A DNA stretch of 41,129 nt from a virus. Each line of letters opens with the position of its first letter. Within the stretch, counting starts at the first letter, position 1. The notes under the pieces are model-generated. The model had not been told where the DNA came from and made no database searches. It was given only the letters and a program-made list of their open reading frames with translations. Of the stretch, positions 30,693-38,546 are shown in pieces. The translations under genes were made by a program, and so were the position numbers. Location of the stretch: the IMG/VR virus record IMGVR_UViG_3300044712_000645, positions 1-41,129 of that record; one strand, 5' to 3'.

Positions 30693-31952
30693 ATGTCTGT
30701 TACTCGTAGTTTTAGCGCAATGCTCAAGGACTATATGCCCCTTGAGCTCCTCAAAGAAGAGATGATCAAGCGCGACTGGATGCTGTCCAACATCGAAATC
30801 GATGAAGGCTGGCGCGGCGCTTCCTCGACCTCTGGCGAAGCTGCCTACATCGTCCCCTTCGTGGGCGCTGGCGCATCGTCGGTTGAGTTCGGCAGCCTTG
30901 CTGCTGAGAACGACATCTCGGAAGATGCCTTCGTCCGCGGCCGCATCACGAGCCAAAAGCACGTGAACGGCACGATGAAGTTCAACTCGCGCGACCTCCA
31001 AGAGCATGATGGCGGTCCGAACGAGAAGACCTTCCTTAAGATCCTCCCCGACCGCATCGAGTCGATGATGGCTTACATGAAGGAAGTGGTCTCGATCAAC
31101 CTTCTCGGTGGTCCCCACTTCGCAACGGTCACTGACGCAACCAACGCTGCTTCTGGTATCGTGGTTGTCGATCGCATCGACCGCTTCGTGATCGGCCAAA
31201 AGGTTAGCTTGGATGACGACAACAGCGCAGCTCAGGCTTGCTACGTCACGGCCGTGAACATCAACACCAAGGAAGTGACGGTCTCGGCTACCCGCGGCGG
31301 CGCAGCCCTTGACGTGTCGGCCTACACCGTGGCTCAGAACGCCAAGTTCTACCACCCCGGCGCTCAGTCGGCTTCCTTCCAGTCGCTCTATGACGCTCTC
31401 CTCTCGGCAGCTAACGGTGGCGGCTCGACCCTTCACGGTGTCAGCAAGCTCGCTTACCCCTACCTGCAAGCGGTGAACGTGGCTGGTTCGTCGATCACGG
31501 CAGCCAACATCCTTGAGAAGCTCTTTGACGCTTACACGGAAGTTCGCACGCGCGCCAAGGGCAATGCCTCGATCATCCTCATGAGCTACAAGCACCTCGG
31601 ATCGATCATGAAGCTCATCGAGACCCAAAAGGGAGCCTACAAGGTCACCCCGACGGCAACCAAGGCTTCCGAGTTCGGCTGGACTGAGATCGAGATCACC
31701 TCGGTCAAGGGCAACCTCAAGCTCGTCGGCATCCAGGAAGCCAGCGACAGCTACATCGTGTTCCTTGATCCCAAGGCACTGTGCTTTGCTACCGACCGTA
31801 TGTTCCACCGCGAGAAGTCGCCGGACGGCAACGAGTACTACGTCGTTCGCGGCACCTCGGGCTACACCTACATCGTCGATATCTCGCTCCGTGGCGATCT
31901 CGTCGTGAAGGCACCCGGCCACTGCGGTATCATCTACGGCATCAGCTACTAA
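30693..31952 (+). CDS. Major capsid protein
   Basis: A 419-residue protein with a strong AGGAGA site before the ATG, directly after the scaffold gene. It has an HK97-type/P22-5-like layout: a helical N-arm (MSVTRSFSAMLKDYMPLELLKEEM), RASSTSGEAAYIVPF-like extended strands near residues 40-60, a long spine-like helix (LPDRIESMMAYMKEV, about 115-130), an inserted beta-domain with IGQKVSLDDDNSAAQACYVTAV (about 165-190) and a C-terminal strand set (GYTYIVDISLRGDLV). Codon use is strongly biased to highly used codons, unlike accessory genes, which fits the most abundant virion protein. Confidence 0.9.
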   Translation: MSVTRSFSAMLKDYMPLELLKEEMIKRDWMLSNIEIDEGWRGASSTSGEAAYIVPFVGAGASSVEFGSLAAENDISEDAFVRGRITSQKHVNGTMKFNSRDLQEHDGGPNEKTFLKILPDRIESMMAYMKEVVSINLLGGPHFATVTDATNAASGIVVVDRIDRFVIGQKVSLDDDNSAAQACYVTAVNINTKEVTVSATRGGAALDVSAYTVAQNAKFYHPGAQSASFQSLYDALLSAANGGGSTLHGVSKLAYPYLQAVNVAGSSITAANILEKLFDAYTEVRTRAKGNASIILMSYKHLGSIMKLIETQKGAYKVTPTATKASEFGWTEIEITSVKGNLKLVGIQEASDSYIVFLDPKALCFATDRMFHREKSPDGNEYYVVRGTSGYTYIVDISLRGDLVVKAPGHCGIIYGISY

Positions 31953-31971
31953 ACGGTTCGCATGAGGATAT

Positions 31972-31991
31972 GCCCCCCGCCTGAGGGGGGC
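31972..31991. terminator. Strong hairpin after major capsid gene
   Basis: GCCCCCC (31972-31978) and GGGGGGC (31985-31991) form a 7-bp all-GC stem with a 6-base loop, 20 bases after the capsid stop. No T-run follows on the plus strand (AAAAAAA is found instead), so it is a poor intrinsic terminator; it may shield the capsid mRNA end or be a processing site. Confidence 0.6.
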
Positions 31992-32021
31992 GACCTCTTA
32001 AAAAAATAGAAAGGACTCTAT

Positions 32022-32354
32022 ATGGCAGCATCTGCAAATGACGTTTTCCGTCTTAACCGCATGAACAAGCTGGCCCGCGAAGTTGGCCTGGGTGATCTTG
32101 TGAACATCCAAGTCTACGACTCGGCCGCTTCCGCTGGCGGTGCCGCTACCGAAACCCTGACTGTGACTGGTCTTGCCACCGGGGATACTATCCTCGCTGT
32201 GAGCCAGCTCACCAAGGGCGCTAACGGTACGGCTCTGATCAAATGGACCGACACCTCCCGCACCGCTAACCAGCTCGCCGTTGAGTGGACTGGTAACCCC
32301 GGCGCAGGCGCTGTGGTCCGCGTGCTCGTTCTTAAGGCCGCTTCTACGACCTAA
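32022..32354 (+). CDS. Small head protein, decoration candidate (110 residues)
   Basis: A 110-residue protein with AAGGA before its ATG. A short helical start (DVFRLNRMNKLAREVGLGDLV) is followed by a beta-rich Ala/Thr/Gly domain (TLTVTGLATGDTILAVSQL, then AVEWTGNPGAGAVVRVLVLK) like the strands of small capsid-decorating or head-stabilising proteins. It is the first gene after the capsid hairpin. It shares highly biased codons with the capsid gene, suggesting high expression. The function is inferred from composition and position. Confidence 0.6.
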   Translation: MAASANDVFRLNRMNKLAREVGLGDLVNIQVYDSAASAGGAATETLTVTGLATGDTILAVSQLTKGANGTALIKWTDTSRTANQLAVEWTGNPGAGAVVRVLVLKAASTT

Positions 32355-32367
32355 TAGGGGGTGACAT

Positions 32368-32679
32368 ATGGCGCAGTTTAAGTCGCTTGTTGTCACCGTC
32401 ACCACGGCTGGGACGGCGGTGCGTATGTCTTCTAGCGATCTTCGCGTGAAGAAGCTCATCGTCCGTCCTGCTGCGGCGAACACCGGCAACATCTTCATCG
32501 GCAACGATGGAGCTGGGGATGTGGATGTCTCGACGGGCCTTGCAATGGAACCTGCTGATCCGGCTCTCGTCTTGGGTGACGTTGAGATCGGTGGCGTGGA
32601 AGATTCCATCAACCTGAAGGATATGTGGGTGGACTCGTCGGTGAACGGCGAAAAGCTCACGGTACTCTACTTCTACTAA
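32368..32679 (+). CDS. Small structural protein (103 residues)
   Basis: A 103-residue beta-rich protein with GGGGGTGA before the ATG. It contains KKLIVRPAAANTGNIFIGNDGAGDV, which is closely related in style to RILTQGFAVRAESGNAGTVYMGDASV of the next gene: both carry (R)-x-x-(N)-x-G-(N/T)-x-(Y/F)-(I/M)-G, so the pair looks like a diverged duplication. Such small beta-proteins are found in phage head or tail regions. Its stop TAA overlaps the next ATG. Confidence 0.6.
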   Translation: MAQFKSLVVTVTTAGTAVRMSSSDLRVKKLIVRPAAANTGNIFIGNDGAGDVDVSTGLAMEPADPALVLGDVEIGGVEDSINLKDMWVDSSVNGEKLTVLYFY

Positions 32680-32984
32680 TGGCAACGGTACTCAAAACCT
32701 TTCGCAAGGTCTTAGGCTCTGGGAGTGCTGAGCAGTTGACCAGCTCGCGCATCCTCACCCAAGGCTTTGCCGTAAGGGCTGAGTCGGGGAATGCTGGCAC
32801 CGTCTATATGGGCGATGCCAGCGTGACCTCTACATCTGGTATGTTTCTTGACGCCGGTGAGTCCAATGAGAAGTACGCCCGAGCAATGGCTCGCGGTGTG
32901 AACACCGTATATGACCTAAGCAAGCTCTACATTATCGGCACTTCTGGTGACGCGGTAAGAGTAGAGTACGAAGCCGAGGAGTAG
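32679..32984 (+). CDS. Small structural protein, paralogue of its neighbour (101 residues)
   Basis: Started at ATG 32679 (TAATG overlap with the preceding stop); the frame is open to 32625 but that would create a long overlap. The core NAGTVYMGDASVTSTSGMFLDAG matches the preceding protein's NTGNIFIGNDGAGDVDVSTGLAM in pattern. The end is DLSKLYIIGTSGDAVRVEYEAEE. It is probably a small structural beta-protein; possibly both are parts of a fibre attachment or decoration complex. Confidence 0.6.
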   Translation: MATVLKTFRKVLGSGSAEQLTSSRILTQGFAVRAESGNAGTVYMGDASVTSTSGMFLDAGESNEKYARAMARGVNTVYDLSKLYIIGTSGDAVRVEYEAEE

Positions 32985-32986
32985 GT

Positions 32987-33133
32987 ATGGGCTACCTCCG
33001 CATCAGGCGCCCTGCTTCTGGAGGCACTGTAAGCGTCCCAGACAACGCGCTGCTTTTCTTTGATGCCGACGCTGGCGAGTACTACATCATCACCGACTCG
33101 CTTGGTAATATATTGACCTGGGAGACGGCATGA
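32987..33133 (+). CDS. Short protein before tail fibre (48 residues)
   Basis: A 48-residue frame, too short for usual ORF lists. It begins MGYLRIRRPASGGTVSVP, and continues NALLFFDADAGEYYIITDSLGN; the pattern resembles short beta-strand proteins found before tail fibre genes. Its start follows the previous stop by two bases (TAGGTATG), and its TGA overlaps the fibre ATG (ATGA). It may be a chaperone or attachment piece for the fibre. Confidence 0.65.
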   Translation: MGYLRIRRPASGGTVSVPDNALLFFDADAGEYYIITDSLGNILTWETA

Positions 33134-36100
33134 GAGTCCATGTAATTGAGTCTACTTCCAACCCATCCACGGCCCCCGATTTTGTAGGCCAGAAGTGGGT
33201 CAACACGTCGACTGGAGCTCGTTGGGAAGCCAAGGGCACTTCATCGTCATCTGATTGGGTCCGCACAGTTGAGGTCCCCGCAGGAGGCTCAAGCGGCCAA
33301 GCTCTCACGAAGTCCTCCAACACCGATTACGACATCGCATGGAGTACGGTTACTTCTGGCATCAACCAACTAACGGGCGATGTCACGGCAGGCCCCGGAA
33401 CTGGCTCGCAAGCTGCAACGCTGGCAGCTAGTGGGGTTACGCCTGGGAGCTACACTAACGCCGATATTACGGTTGATGCTAAAGGGCGTATTACCGCAGC
33501 TAGTAACGGAACTGGCGGCGGCGGAACCCCTGGCGGCTCAGACACTCAAGTACAGTTTAACGACGGCGGCTCCTTTGGCGGTGACTCCAATCTTCTTTGG
33601 GACAAGACCAACGACTCGCTGAACGTGCAGACGACGCTAAAGCAGCACCCGCTTCATGTGGCGGCAAGCTCTGGCCAAACGATTAACAACGTAACAACTG
33701 GAAGCATCTCGCAAGTAGCTGAGACGCTTAACACGAGCCCCACGGGGACGACTACCCTCATCGCAGAGTTTGCTACGCCAGGGTCTGTGAGCACGTCGCA
33801 AAATATGAGCGGCACGGGATACACGGCATCTGGTCAAACGATTGACTACGAAATTTACCCCGTTATCTACTCGGCAATCAGCAACCAATATTACTCGTCT
33901 GCAAACTTCCAAACGGCTACGTTTACCGACACGCTCAACGACAACAGTTCTTTTAGCATTGACTTAACTCTTCCGACTCCAGTTACGGATCAATCGCACT
34001 GGCTTATCCGCAAGCAAGTCAACGGCGGTGGATTTAACGACTCAATCGTAATTGTGGCGGCAACGTCTTACGAGGACCCCGCATTTTCTGGGAGCGCATC
34101 TTACACCTCGTGGCCGACAAGCTATGTTTTTAGCTACACCACGCCAACGGCTGGCTCTGGAGTGTCGGCGGGCCAAACAAATATCGGCTCGGGCGTATTC
34201 ACGGCCAACGGCACGACATACGATGTCGAAATTAGATCCGCAGCAAACATTGGCGGAGTGTTTTATTGCGAGCAGACTGGTACCACGCTTTCTCCCGCTT
34301 GGACCGATCCTAACGACTCATCGACGTTTGATCTAGACGTCACTTGGACGCCTGGCGGCGGTGATGACCAAGTGATTCGCATCTCAACTGACGGCGGCTC
34401 TAACTGGTCGTACCATTTCGTTGGAGGCATGAGCGGCGGTTATGTTTGGACTAACCCCGGAAGCGACTCCACAGCGCAGACCGCTTGGGGTAACGACATT
34501 GCTACGGCGCAGCTTCAATACGCATTTAAATGCTATGCCAAAACACAGGCCCCGTCCGGCAGTTTTGTTTTTAATCCATCGGCAAACACCTATTACGCAA
34601 CGCTCACGACCCCAAACGTCTATTACATCTTAAAACATTCGTTCTCTGGAATGCCTGGGGCTGGTGGCAAGATGATCGGCGACTACAACGCTGGCATCAC
34701 GAAAGGTTACGAGACAACCGCAAGCGAAGTAATTGACGCTGGCCTTGCGACGTGGCCCGGTGATACGACTGTTACGCCTAACGCCTTTGGCTTTAGCGGC
34801 ACAAGCCAGGTGCGGGAGTATAAACTTTACGGCTACAGCGGCTCGCTTCTCATCTATTCCACCACGGCATACACGCTGTCAACTTCTAACACTGGCGGAA
34901 GCAAATACGTCTCCGGCACGTTCTCTTATCCGGCTGGGATAACCACGGTTAAAATCACTCGCGGAATCAACGGCGCAGCCCATAGTGTATCGAAGACTTT
35001 TAACTCGCCGACTACTACATTTACCGACGATGCAGTTGACAACTCTTGGAGTGGTAACACGACGGTTAGCCCCACAACGGCGGTTCCTACAGCATCGCGC
35101 TTTGACTTAGAGCGCCCAACTATTTCGCAGTCCACTGACAACATCGCCGTCATTGAGACAACTGGCAGCGGCGAGAGATTTCCGTCTCTTTCGTTTGGTG
35201 TGGCCGTAAACCGCAATAGCGCCATCTCTTCAACCGTTACGAGGCTTGCGGCGCAAGTCTCAACTGGGCATCTCCTTGTTGGATCGGCCAGAGTAGTGGG
35301 TTATGCGACGGCTAGTTTTGGGACGGTAACTTACCAGCTTGGTTCAAGTTACGATTTCAACCTTAACAAGTCGTCTTCGGCGCATTTTACCGTATGGGGA
35401 TCGGATGTCTCCAACCCCATGGCATACTTCTACTCGGTCGGCGACAGCGGTAGAGGTACGGTAGTTTTTGGCCAAAGCGCCATTGCGCCTTCGGTTACGG
35501 GATCGAAAGTCGTTATCGCGCCCACGGCAGGCGGCACGACGGCACTGCATTTCCGTTACAGCGCAGGGGCAAATACATCGAACGTAATTTTGCTCGATGA
35601 AGCTGGCAGCTTTAAAGGCGGCTGGCAGCGTGACTCGCGCCTGTTCCTCAATGCCACGAGCCCCGTGGGGCAAAACTCATTCCTCTATATTGGTGGCACA
35701 AGCTCGGGCGCTCAAATTCTTTTGGCCGGATCGACGCCTGTTCCTAGCGCCGATGGGCAGATCACAAACGTCTCTGGGCAAAAGAGTCTTGTGGCTCATG
35801 TGGCTGGCGTGGCTCAATACCTCCAGGGAGTAGTTTTTTCGCAGACTGCGACTGTTACGGTAGCCAATAGCGTTGCAGAGACGACGCTAACTGGAAGCGG
35901 GGTTGGAACGCTCACGCTCCCGGCTAACTTCTTTGTAGCTGGAAAATCGGTAAGGCTTACGGCTTGGGGTTATCACTCTTCAGTATCCACGCCCACAATC
36001 AACGTCAGGTTTAAGCTCGGATCGACCACGATCGTATCGACGGGCGCGGTCAACTCTGGCAACGGTACAAATAATGGATGGCTTGTTGATGTCGTGCTAA

Positions 36101-36315
36101 CTTGCCGCACGACGGGCGGCTCTGGGACCGTGATCGCGCAGGGTATCTTTACTGAAAACCATGCACTCGGCGGAAGGCACGATATGGAGTCCACTGGGAC
36201 AACCACGATTAACACAACTACGTCGCAAGCTATTACGCTCACGGCTCAGTGGGGAACGGCCAGCGCGTCGAACACCATCTCTTGCACTAACTTAATTTTG
36301 GAGGTTCTAGCTTAA
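33130..36315 (+). CDS. Large tail fibre / appendage protein (1061 residues)
   Basis: A long Thr/Ser/Gly/Ala-rich beta protein. Residues about 1-65 form a capping domain; 66-130 contain GDVTAGPGTGSQAATLA and GVTPGSYTNADITVDAKGRI, a repeated tail-fibre shaft signature. Residues about 210-690 hold several related Ig-like repeats (for example YEIYPVIYSAISNQYYS and later YKLYGYSGSLLIYSTTAYT), and the end (900-1061) is a beta domain with GTLTLPANFFVAGKSVRLTAWGYHSS, a common fibre tip. The middle is more AT-rich than the head genes, which fits exchange of receptor-binding parts. Its stop overlaps the next ATG. Confidence 0.88.
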   Translation: MRVHVIESTSNPSTAPDFVGQKWVNTSTGARWEAKGTSSSSDWVRTVEVPAGGSSGQALTKSSNTDYDIAWSTVTSGINQLTGDVTAGPGTGSQAATLAASGVTPGSYTNADITVDAKGRITAASNGTGGGGTPGGSDTQVQFNDGGSFGGDSNLLWDKTNDSLNVQTTLKQHPLHVAASSGQTINNVTTGSISQVAETLNTSPTGTTTLIAEFATPGSVSTSQNMSGTGYTASGQTIDYEIYPVIYSAISNQYYSSANFQTATFTDTLNDNSSFSIDLTLPTPVTDQSHWLIRKQVNGGGFNDSIVIVAATSYEDPAFSGSASYTSWPTSYVFSYTTPTAGSGVSAGQTNIGSGVFTANGTTYDVEIRSAANIGGVFYCEQTGTTLSPAWTDPNDSSTFDLDVTWTPGGGDDQVIRISTDGGSNWSYHFVGGMSGGYVWTNPGSDSTAQTAWGNDIATAQLQYAFKCYAKTQAPSGSFVFNPSANTYYATLTTPNVYYILKHSFSGMPGAGGKMIGDYNAGITKGYETTASEVIDAGLATWPGDTTVTPNAFGFSGTSQVREYKLYGYSGSLLIYSTTAYTLSTSNTGGSKYVSGTFSYPAGITTVKITRGINGAAHSVSKTFNSPTTTFTDDAVDNSWSGNTTVSPTTAVPTASRFDLERPTISQSTDNIAVIETTGSGERFPSLSFGVAVNRNSAISSTVTRLAAQVSTGHLLVGSARVVGYATASFGTVTYQLGSSYDFNLNKSSSAHFTVWGSDVSNPMAYFYSVGDSGRGTVVFGQSAIAPSVTGSKVVIAPTAGGTTALHFRYSAGANTSNVILLDEAGSFKGGWQRDSRLFLNATSPVGQNSFLYIGGTSSGAQILLAGSTPVPSADGQITNVSGQKSLVAHVAGVAQYLQGVVFSQTATVTVANSVAETTLTGSGVGTLTLPANFFVAGKSVRLTAWGYHSSVSTPTINVRFKLGSTTIVSTGAVNSGNGTNNGWLVDVVLTCRTTGGSGTVIAQGIFTENHALGGRHDMESTGTTTINTTTSQAITLTAQWGTASASNTISCTNLILEVLA

Positions 36316-36635
36316 TGGGAATCAATTTGGCCGCACCGATTACGGTGCAAAAAACAATGGATGAGGCTTGGATCAAAGAGATCCGCATTGGCGGGCTTCC
36401 TGGCGGTAAATACGTCGCCGAGGTCCACTTGATCCCGTGGAACCGTGAGACTGGGGCTTATGAGGAGCGTGTGAGCCTTGAGCAGCATCCCGACATGGCT
36501 TTCGCCGTCGATGTCATGGAACGCATTTCTAGTCCCAAGATCAAGGCCGCTTACGATGCCTTGGTGGAAGCAGTGGCTGAGCTTCACGATGAAGTGAAGG
36601 CTCGCATCGCAGGACAAGGTGGAGGCAATGGATAA
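36315..36635 (+). CDS. Hypothetical protein after tail fibre (106 residues)
   Basis: A 106-residue protein (MGINLAAPITVQKTMDEAWIKEIRIGGLPGG) with a beta-rich start, then a helical end (FAVDVMERISSPKIKAAYDALVEAVAELHDEV). The ATG overlaps the fibre stop and the last codons overlap the next gene. Small beta/alpha proteins of this type after a fibre may help assemble it; no family is identified. Confidence 0.65.
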   Translation: MGINLAAPITVQKTMDEAWIKEIRIGGLPGGKYVAEVHLIPWNRETGAYEERVSLEQHPDMAFAVDVMERISSPKIKAAYDALVEAVAELHDEVKARIAGQGGGNG

Positions 36636-36876
36636 GAAGAGCATCATCGACGAAAAGACTCTCCTCCCAGTGGGATCAATAGTCATCCTCTTTGGCTTTT
36701 GCGCATGGCTCACAACCGTCTTTGCCCAAGGGCTTGAGAACCGCACCGACATCCAAGAGATTAAGTCCGACCGTCTTCGGGATATGGACAAGATCGACCA
36801 ACGGCTAGAAAAGATCGACCAAAAACTAGAAGACATTAGGAAGGAGCTGCTCAATGGACATGGAAAAGGAAGATAA
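36628..36876 (+). CDS. Single-helix membrane protein with coiled coil (82 residues)
   Basis: Started at ATG 36628, with GGAGG-like site (GGTGGAGG) directly upstream. A transmembrane segment at about residues 14-33 (LPVGSIVILFGFCAWLTTVF) is followed by a charged coiled coil (DKIDQRLEKIDQKLEDIRKELL). An inner-membrane anchor plus periplasmic coiled coil is the layout of an inner-membrane spanin (Rz-like), although it also fits small phage membrane proteins of tail or holin type. Partner lipoproteins exist at 22627, 37629 and 157. It lies in the tail operon. Confidence 0.6.
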   Translation: MDKKSIIDEKTLLPVGSIVILFGFCAWLTTVFAQGLENRTDIQEIKSDRLRDMDKIDQRLEKIDQKLEDIRKELLNGHGKGR

Positions 36877-37177
36877 GTACGGCGAAGAGGGTGTGCGTTG
36901 CGCAGCCGAGACGCTGATCAAGGCTGAGGATATCAAGAAAGACGCTAAACTTATGGCCCTTGTGAAGGGTCATATGGAGAAGTCGGCCAAGGCGATCAAG
37001 TCGATCAAGGAGCTGCGCAAAGTGGCAGCGGCCAAGATGGCTGAGCGCGAAGAGCCCGAAGAGGACGAGGGCGACGAAGAGGAGCTGGACGAGAAGCTCA
37101 TGACCGAAGAGGATAAGGCGGCGCTTCAAGAGCAAAAGAAGGTCGACAAGAACCTAGAGAAAATCAAGCTCAAGTAG
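36854..37177 (+). CDS. Highly charged helical protein (107 residues)
   Basis: A 107-residue protein with a Lys/Glu/Asp-rich body: a middle Lys/Ala helix (KKDAKLMALVKGHMEKSAKAIKSIKELRKVAAAK, about 28-62), then an acidic block (EEPEEDEGDEEELDEK). It may be a flexible tail-region or DNA-mimic-like protein, but no function is recognised. The ATG at 36854 overlaps the previous gene by 23 bases. Confidence 0.6.
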   Translation: MDMEKEDKYGEEGVRCAAETLIKAEDIKKDAKLMALVKGHMEKSAKAIKSIKELRKVAAAKMAEREEPEEDEGDEEELDEKLMTEEDKAALQEQKKVDKNLEKIKLK

Positions 37178-37204
37178 CATAATGACTACATCCAAGGAGG
37201 GAAT

Positions 37205-37492
37205 ATGCAAGACGTGAAAGAAACCAAGGAACTTATCAAAGGCATTCTCGAAGTCGTGAAGGTCTCGGCTGAAGTCTTCAAAGACGGCTTTCAAGCCCAA
37301 GATATCGTCGATGGATACATGAAGCTGGCCGCAGACCCGGTCAAGAAGGCAGCTCTTGAAGCCGCCTTGGCCAATGTCGGCGAAGTGCCGGAAGAGCTCA
37401 AAGACGTGAGCTTGGCTGAGGGTGTTGAAATCCTCGTGGTCGTGGCTCAAGAGCTTCCCGCGCTTCTTGAGGCATTCAAGAAGAAGGCGTAA
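37205..37492 (+). CDS. Hypothetical helical protein (95 residues)
   Basis: A 95-residue protein with a very strong AAGGAGGG site before its ATG. It is nearly all helix (KETKELIKGILEVVKVSAEVFKDGF, then LAEGVEILVVVAQELPALLEAF). Small helical proteins of this pattern are found in tail-end or lysis positions of phages, with unknown function. It ends directly before the next GTG. Confidence 0.65.
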   Translation: MQDVKETKELIKGILEVVKVSAEVFKDGFQAQDIVDGYMKLAADPVKKAALEAALANVGEVPEELKDVSLAEGVEILVVVAQELPALLEAFKKKA

Positions 37493-37729
37493 GTGGCTTA
37501 CGTCACGATGGTGCTAGAGGCTCTGCGGGCTATCCCGCAGATCCTCGGCCTGATCAAAACGATCTATCAAAGTATTGTCGAGCTGCGTGAAGCGGCTCTA
37601 ATCCGCGAAACCAAGGAGGCTGCGCGCAATGGAGATACTCGCAAGGTCGAAGAGAACATTGGCTCTCCTCGCGCTGGGCTGCCTAGTGGTGACCCTGACA
37701 GCGTCCTGCGACCGAAAGAAAGAAATTGA
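37493..37729 (+). CDS. Small helical protein overlapping a lipoprotein gene (78 residues)
   Basis: GTG start directly after the previous TAA. A hydrophobic amphipathic helix (AYVTMVLEALRAIPQILGLIKTIYQSIVEL, about 2-31) is followed by a charged part. The last 100 bases overlap the next lipoprotein gene in another frame, the arrangement seen in Rz/Rz1 spanin pairs. The helix is amphipathic, with charges, so it is not a standard membrane anchor. Confidence 0.55.
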   Translation: MAYVTMVLEALRAIPQILGLIKTIYQSIVELREAALIRETKEAARNGDTRKVEENIGSPRAGLPSGDPDSVLRPKERN

Positions 37730-37949
37730 CGCTCTATTCTGGGTTGGTTCTCCTCGCGACGTTGGTATCGTTCGCGACGTGGTGTGTACTCGCGAACTTG
37801 AGCTACAGGGCGTGTGCAAGCGTGGAGAGGTCCTTGAGGAGTTTCTTGCCGCAAGCAAGCCTTCGTTTGCAAACTACCGCTGCCTCCATGTGGAGGACTA
37901 CAACCGCCTGGTGGCGGAAGCGATGAAGAAGTGTAGAGGGGTTAGGTAA
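37629..37949 (+). CDS. Lipoprotein of 106 residues (outer-membrane candidate)
   Basis: A long signal region (MEILARSKRTLALLALGCLVV) ends in lipobox LTASC with Cys27. The mature part is charged, with several cysteines (CTRELELQGVC; RCLHVEDYNR; KKCRGVR). The start lies within the previous gene, offset by one frame. It may be an outer-membrane spanin (embedded-type architecture) or a lysogeny/exclusion lipoprotein. The mature domain is larger than typical Rz1 and lacks Pro richness. It ends eight bases into the following HNH gene, which runs in the opposite direction. Confidence 0.65.
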   Translation: MEILARSKRTLALLALGCLVVTLTASCDRKKEIDALFWVGSPRDVGIVRDVVCTRELELQGVCKRGEVLEEFLAASKPSFANYRCLHVEDYNRLVAEAMKKCRGVR

Positions 37950-38469
37950 CGAAATGGTCGCGCGCTTCGCGTTTAGCTTTTTTGTAATCCACCCTGTATT
38001 TGAGCCCTTTAATATAGTCGCTTCGGATGCGGTAAGCAGCGGCAATATCGTCGCATGGAATGCGGTGTAATCTGAGCGCTATAATCTCCACCATCTGGCT
38101 GTATGAAATTTTAGTGTTGGGGTGGGTATCGCCCTTTAAAGCCCAATTTCGTTTATTGGCGCGCGCGTGTTGTGCGTTACCTAGCACGGTGATGTATTCC
38201 AAGTTTTCTAACCTATCGTCGTCTTTTTTCAAATTTTTATGGTTACATATCAACCCGTTGGAGGGGCCGATAAAACTCATGAGGACGAGCCTGCATACGC
38301 GGAGCATTTTTATCGTAGTGGGTGAGTTATACAGGCCAACGCGCCTGTATCCGTCTTTATCTTTAAATGGGCGGAGTAGCCGGATTTTTTTTCGCAACGA
38401 TTTAACATCACCTCGGTTTGATATTTCATATCGCCCCTCGTATCCTGGAATTGGCTTCCAACATAACAT
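37942..38469 (-). CDS. NUMOD4/HNH homing endonuclease, inverted
   Basis: A 175-residue protein on the minus strand, the only leftward gene in the structural block. It has the NUMOD4 motif (WKPIPGYEGRYEISNRGDVKSL, about 4-25), then CRLVLMSFIGPSNGLICNHKNLKKDDDRLENLEYI (about 59-93), the HNH core, and a C-terminal helix-turn-helix-like part (YSQMVEIIALRLHRIPCDDIAAAYRI). The gene is clearly more AT-rich than its neighbours. It is a free-standing homing endonuclease inserted between a lipoprotein gene and a tail fibre. A 21-residue frame (38468..38533, plus strand) beginning MALARIRKELL lies beside its start and could be a remnant of the interrupted region. Confidence 0.9.
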   Translation of the reverse strand: MLCWKPIPGYEGRYEISNRGDVKSLRKKIRLLRPFKDKDGYRRVGLYNSPTTIKMLRVCRLVLMSFIGPSNGLICNHKNLKKDDDRLENLEYITVLGNAQHARANKRNWALKGDTHPNTKISYSQMVEIIALRLHRIPCDDIAAAYRIRSDYIKGLKYRVDYKKAKREARDHFVT

Positions 38470-38546
38470 GGCTTTAGCACGTATAAGAAAGGAGCTACTT
38501 GCGTCAACCGCAGACTTAGACAGGTGCGCGTAAGTTGTTGAATTAT

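Noticed and set aside
30678-31922. Long minus-strand frame (414 residues) opposite the major capsid gene
   Set aside because: It is the antisense shadow of a highly codon-biased gene, with His/Asp/Val-rich, non-natural composition and no ribosome site.
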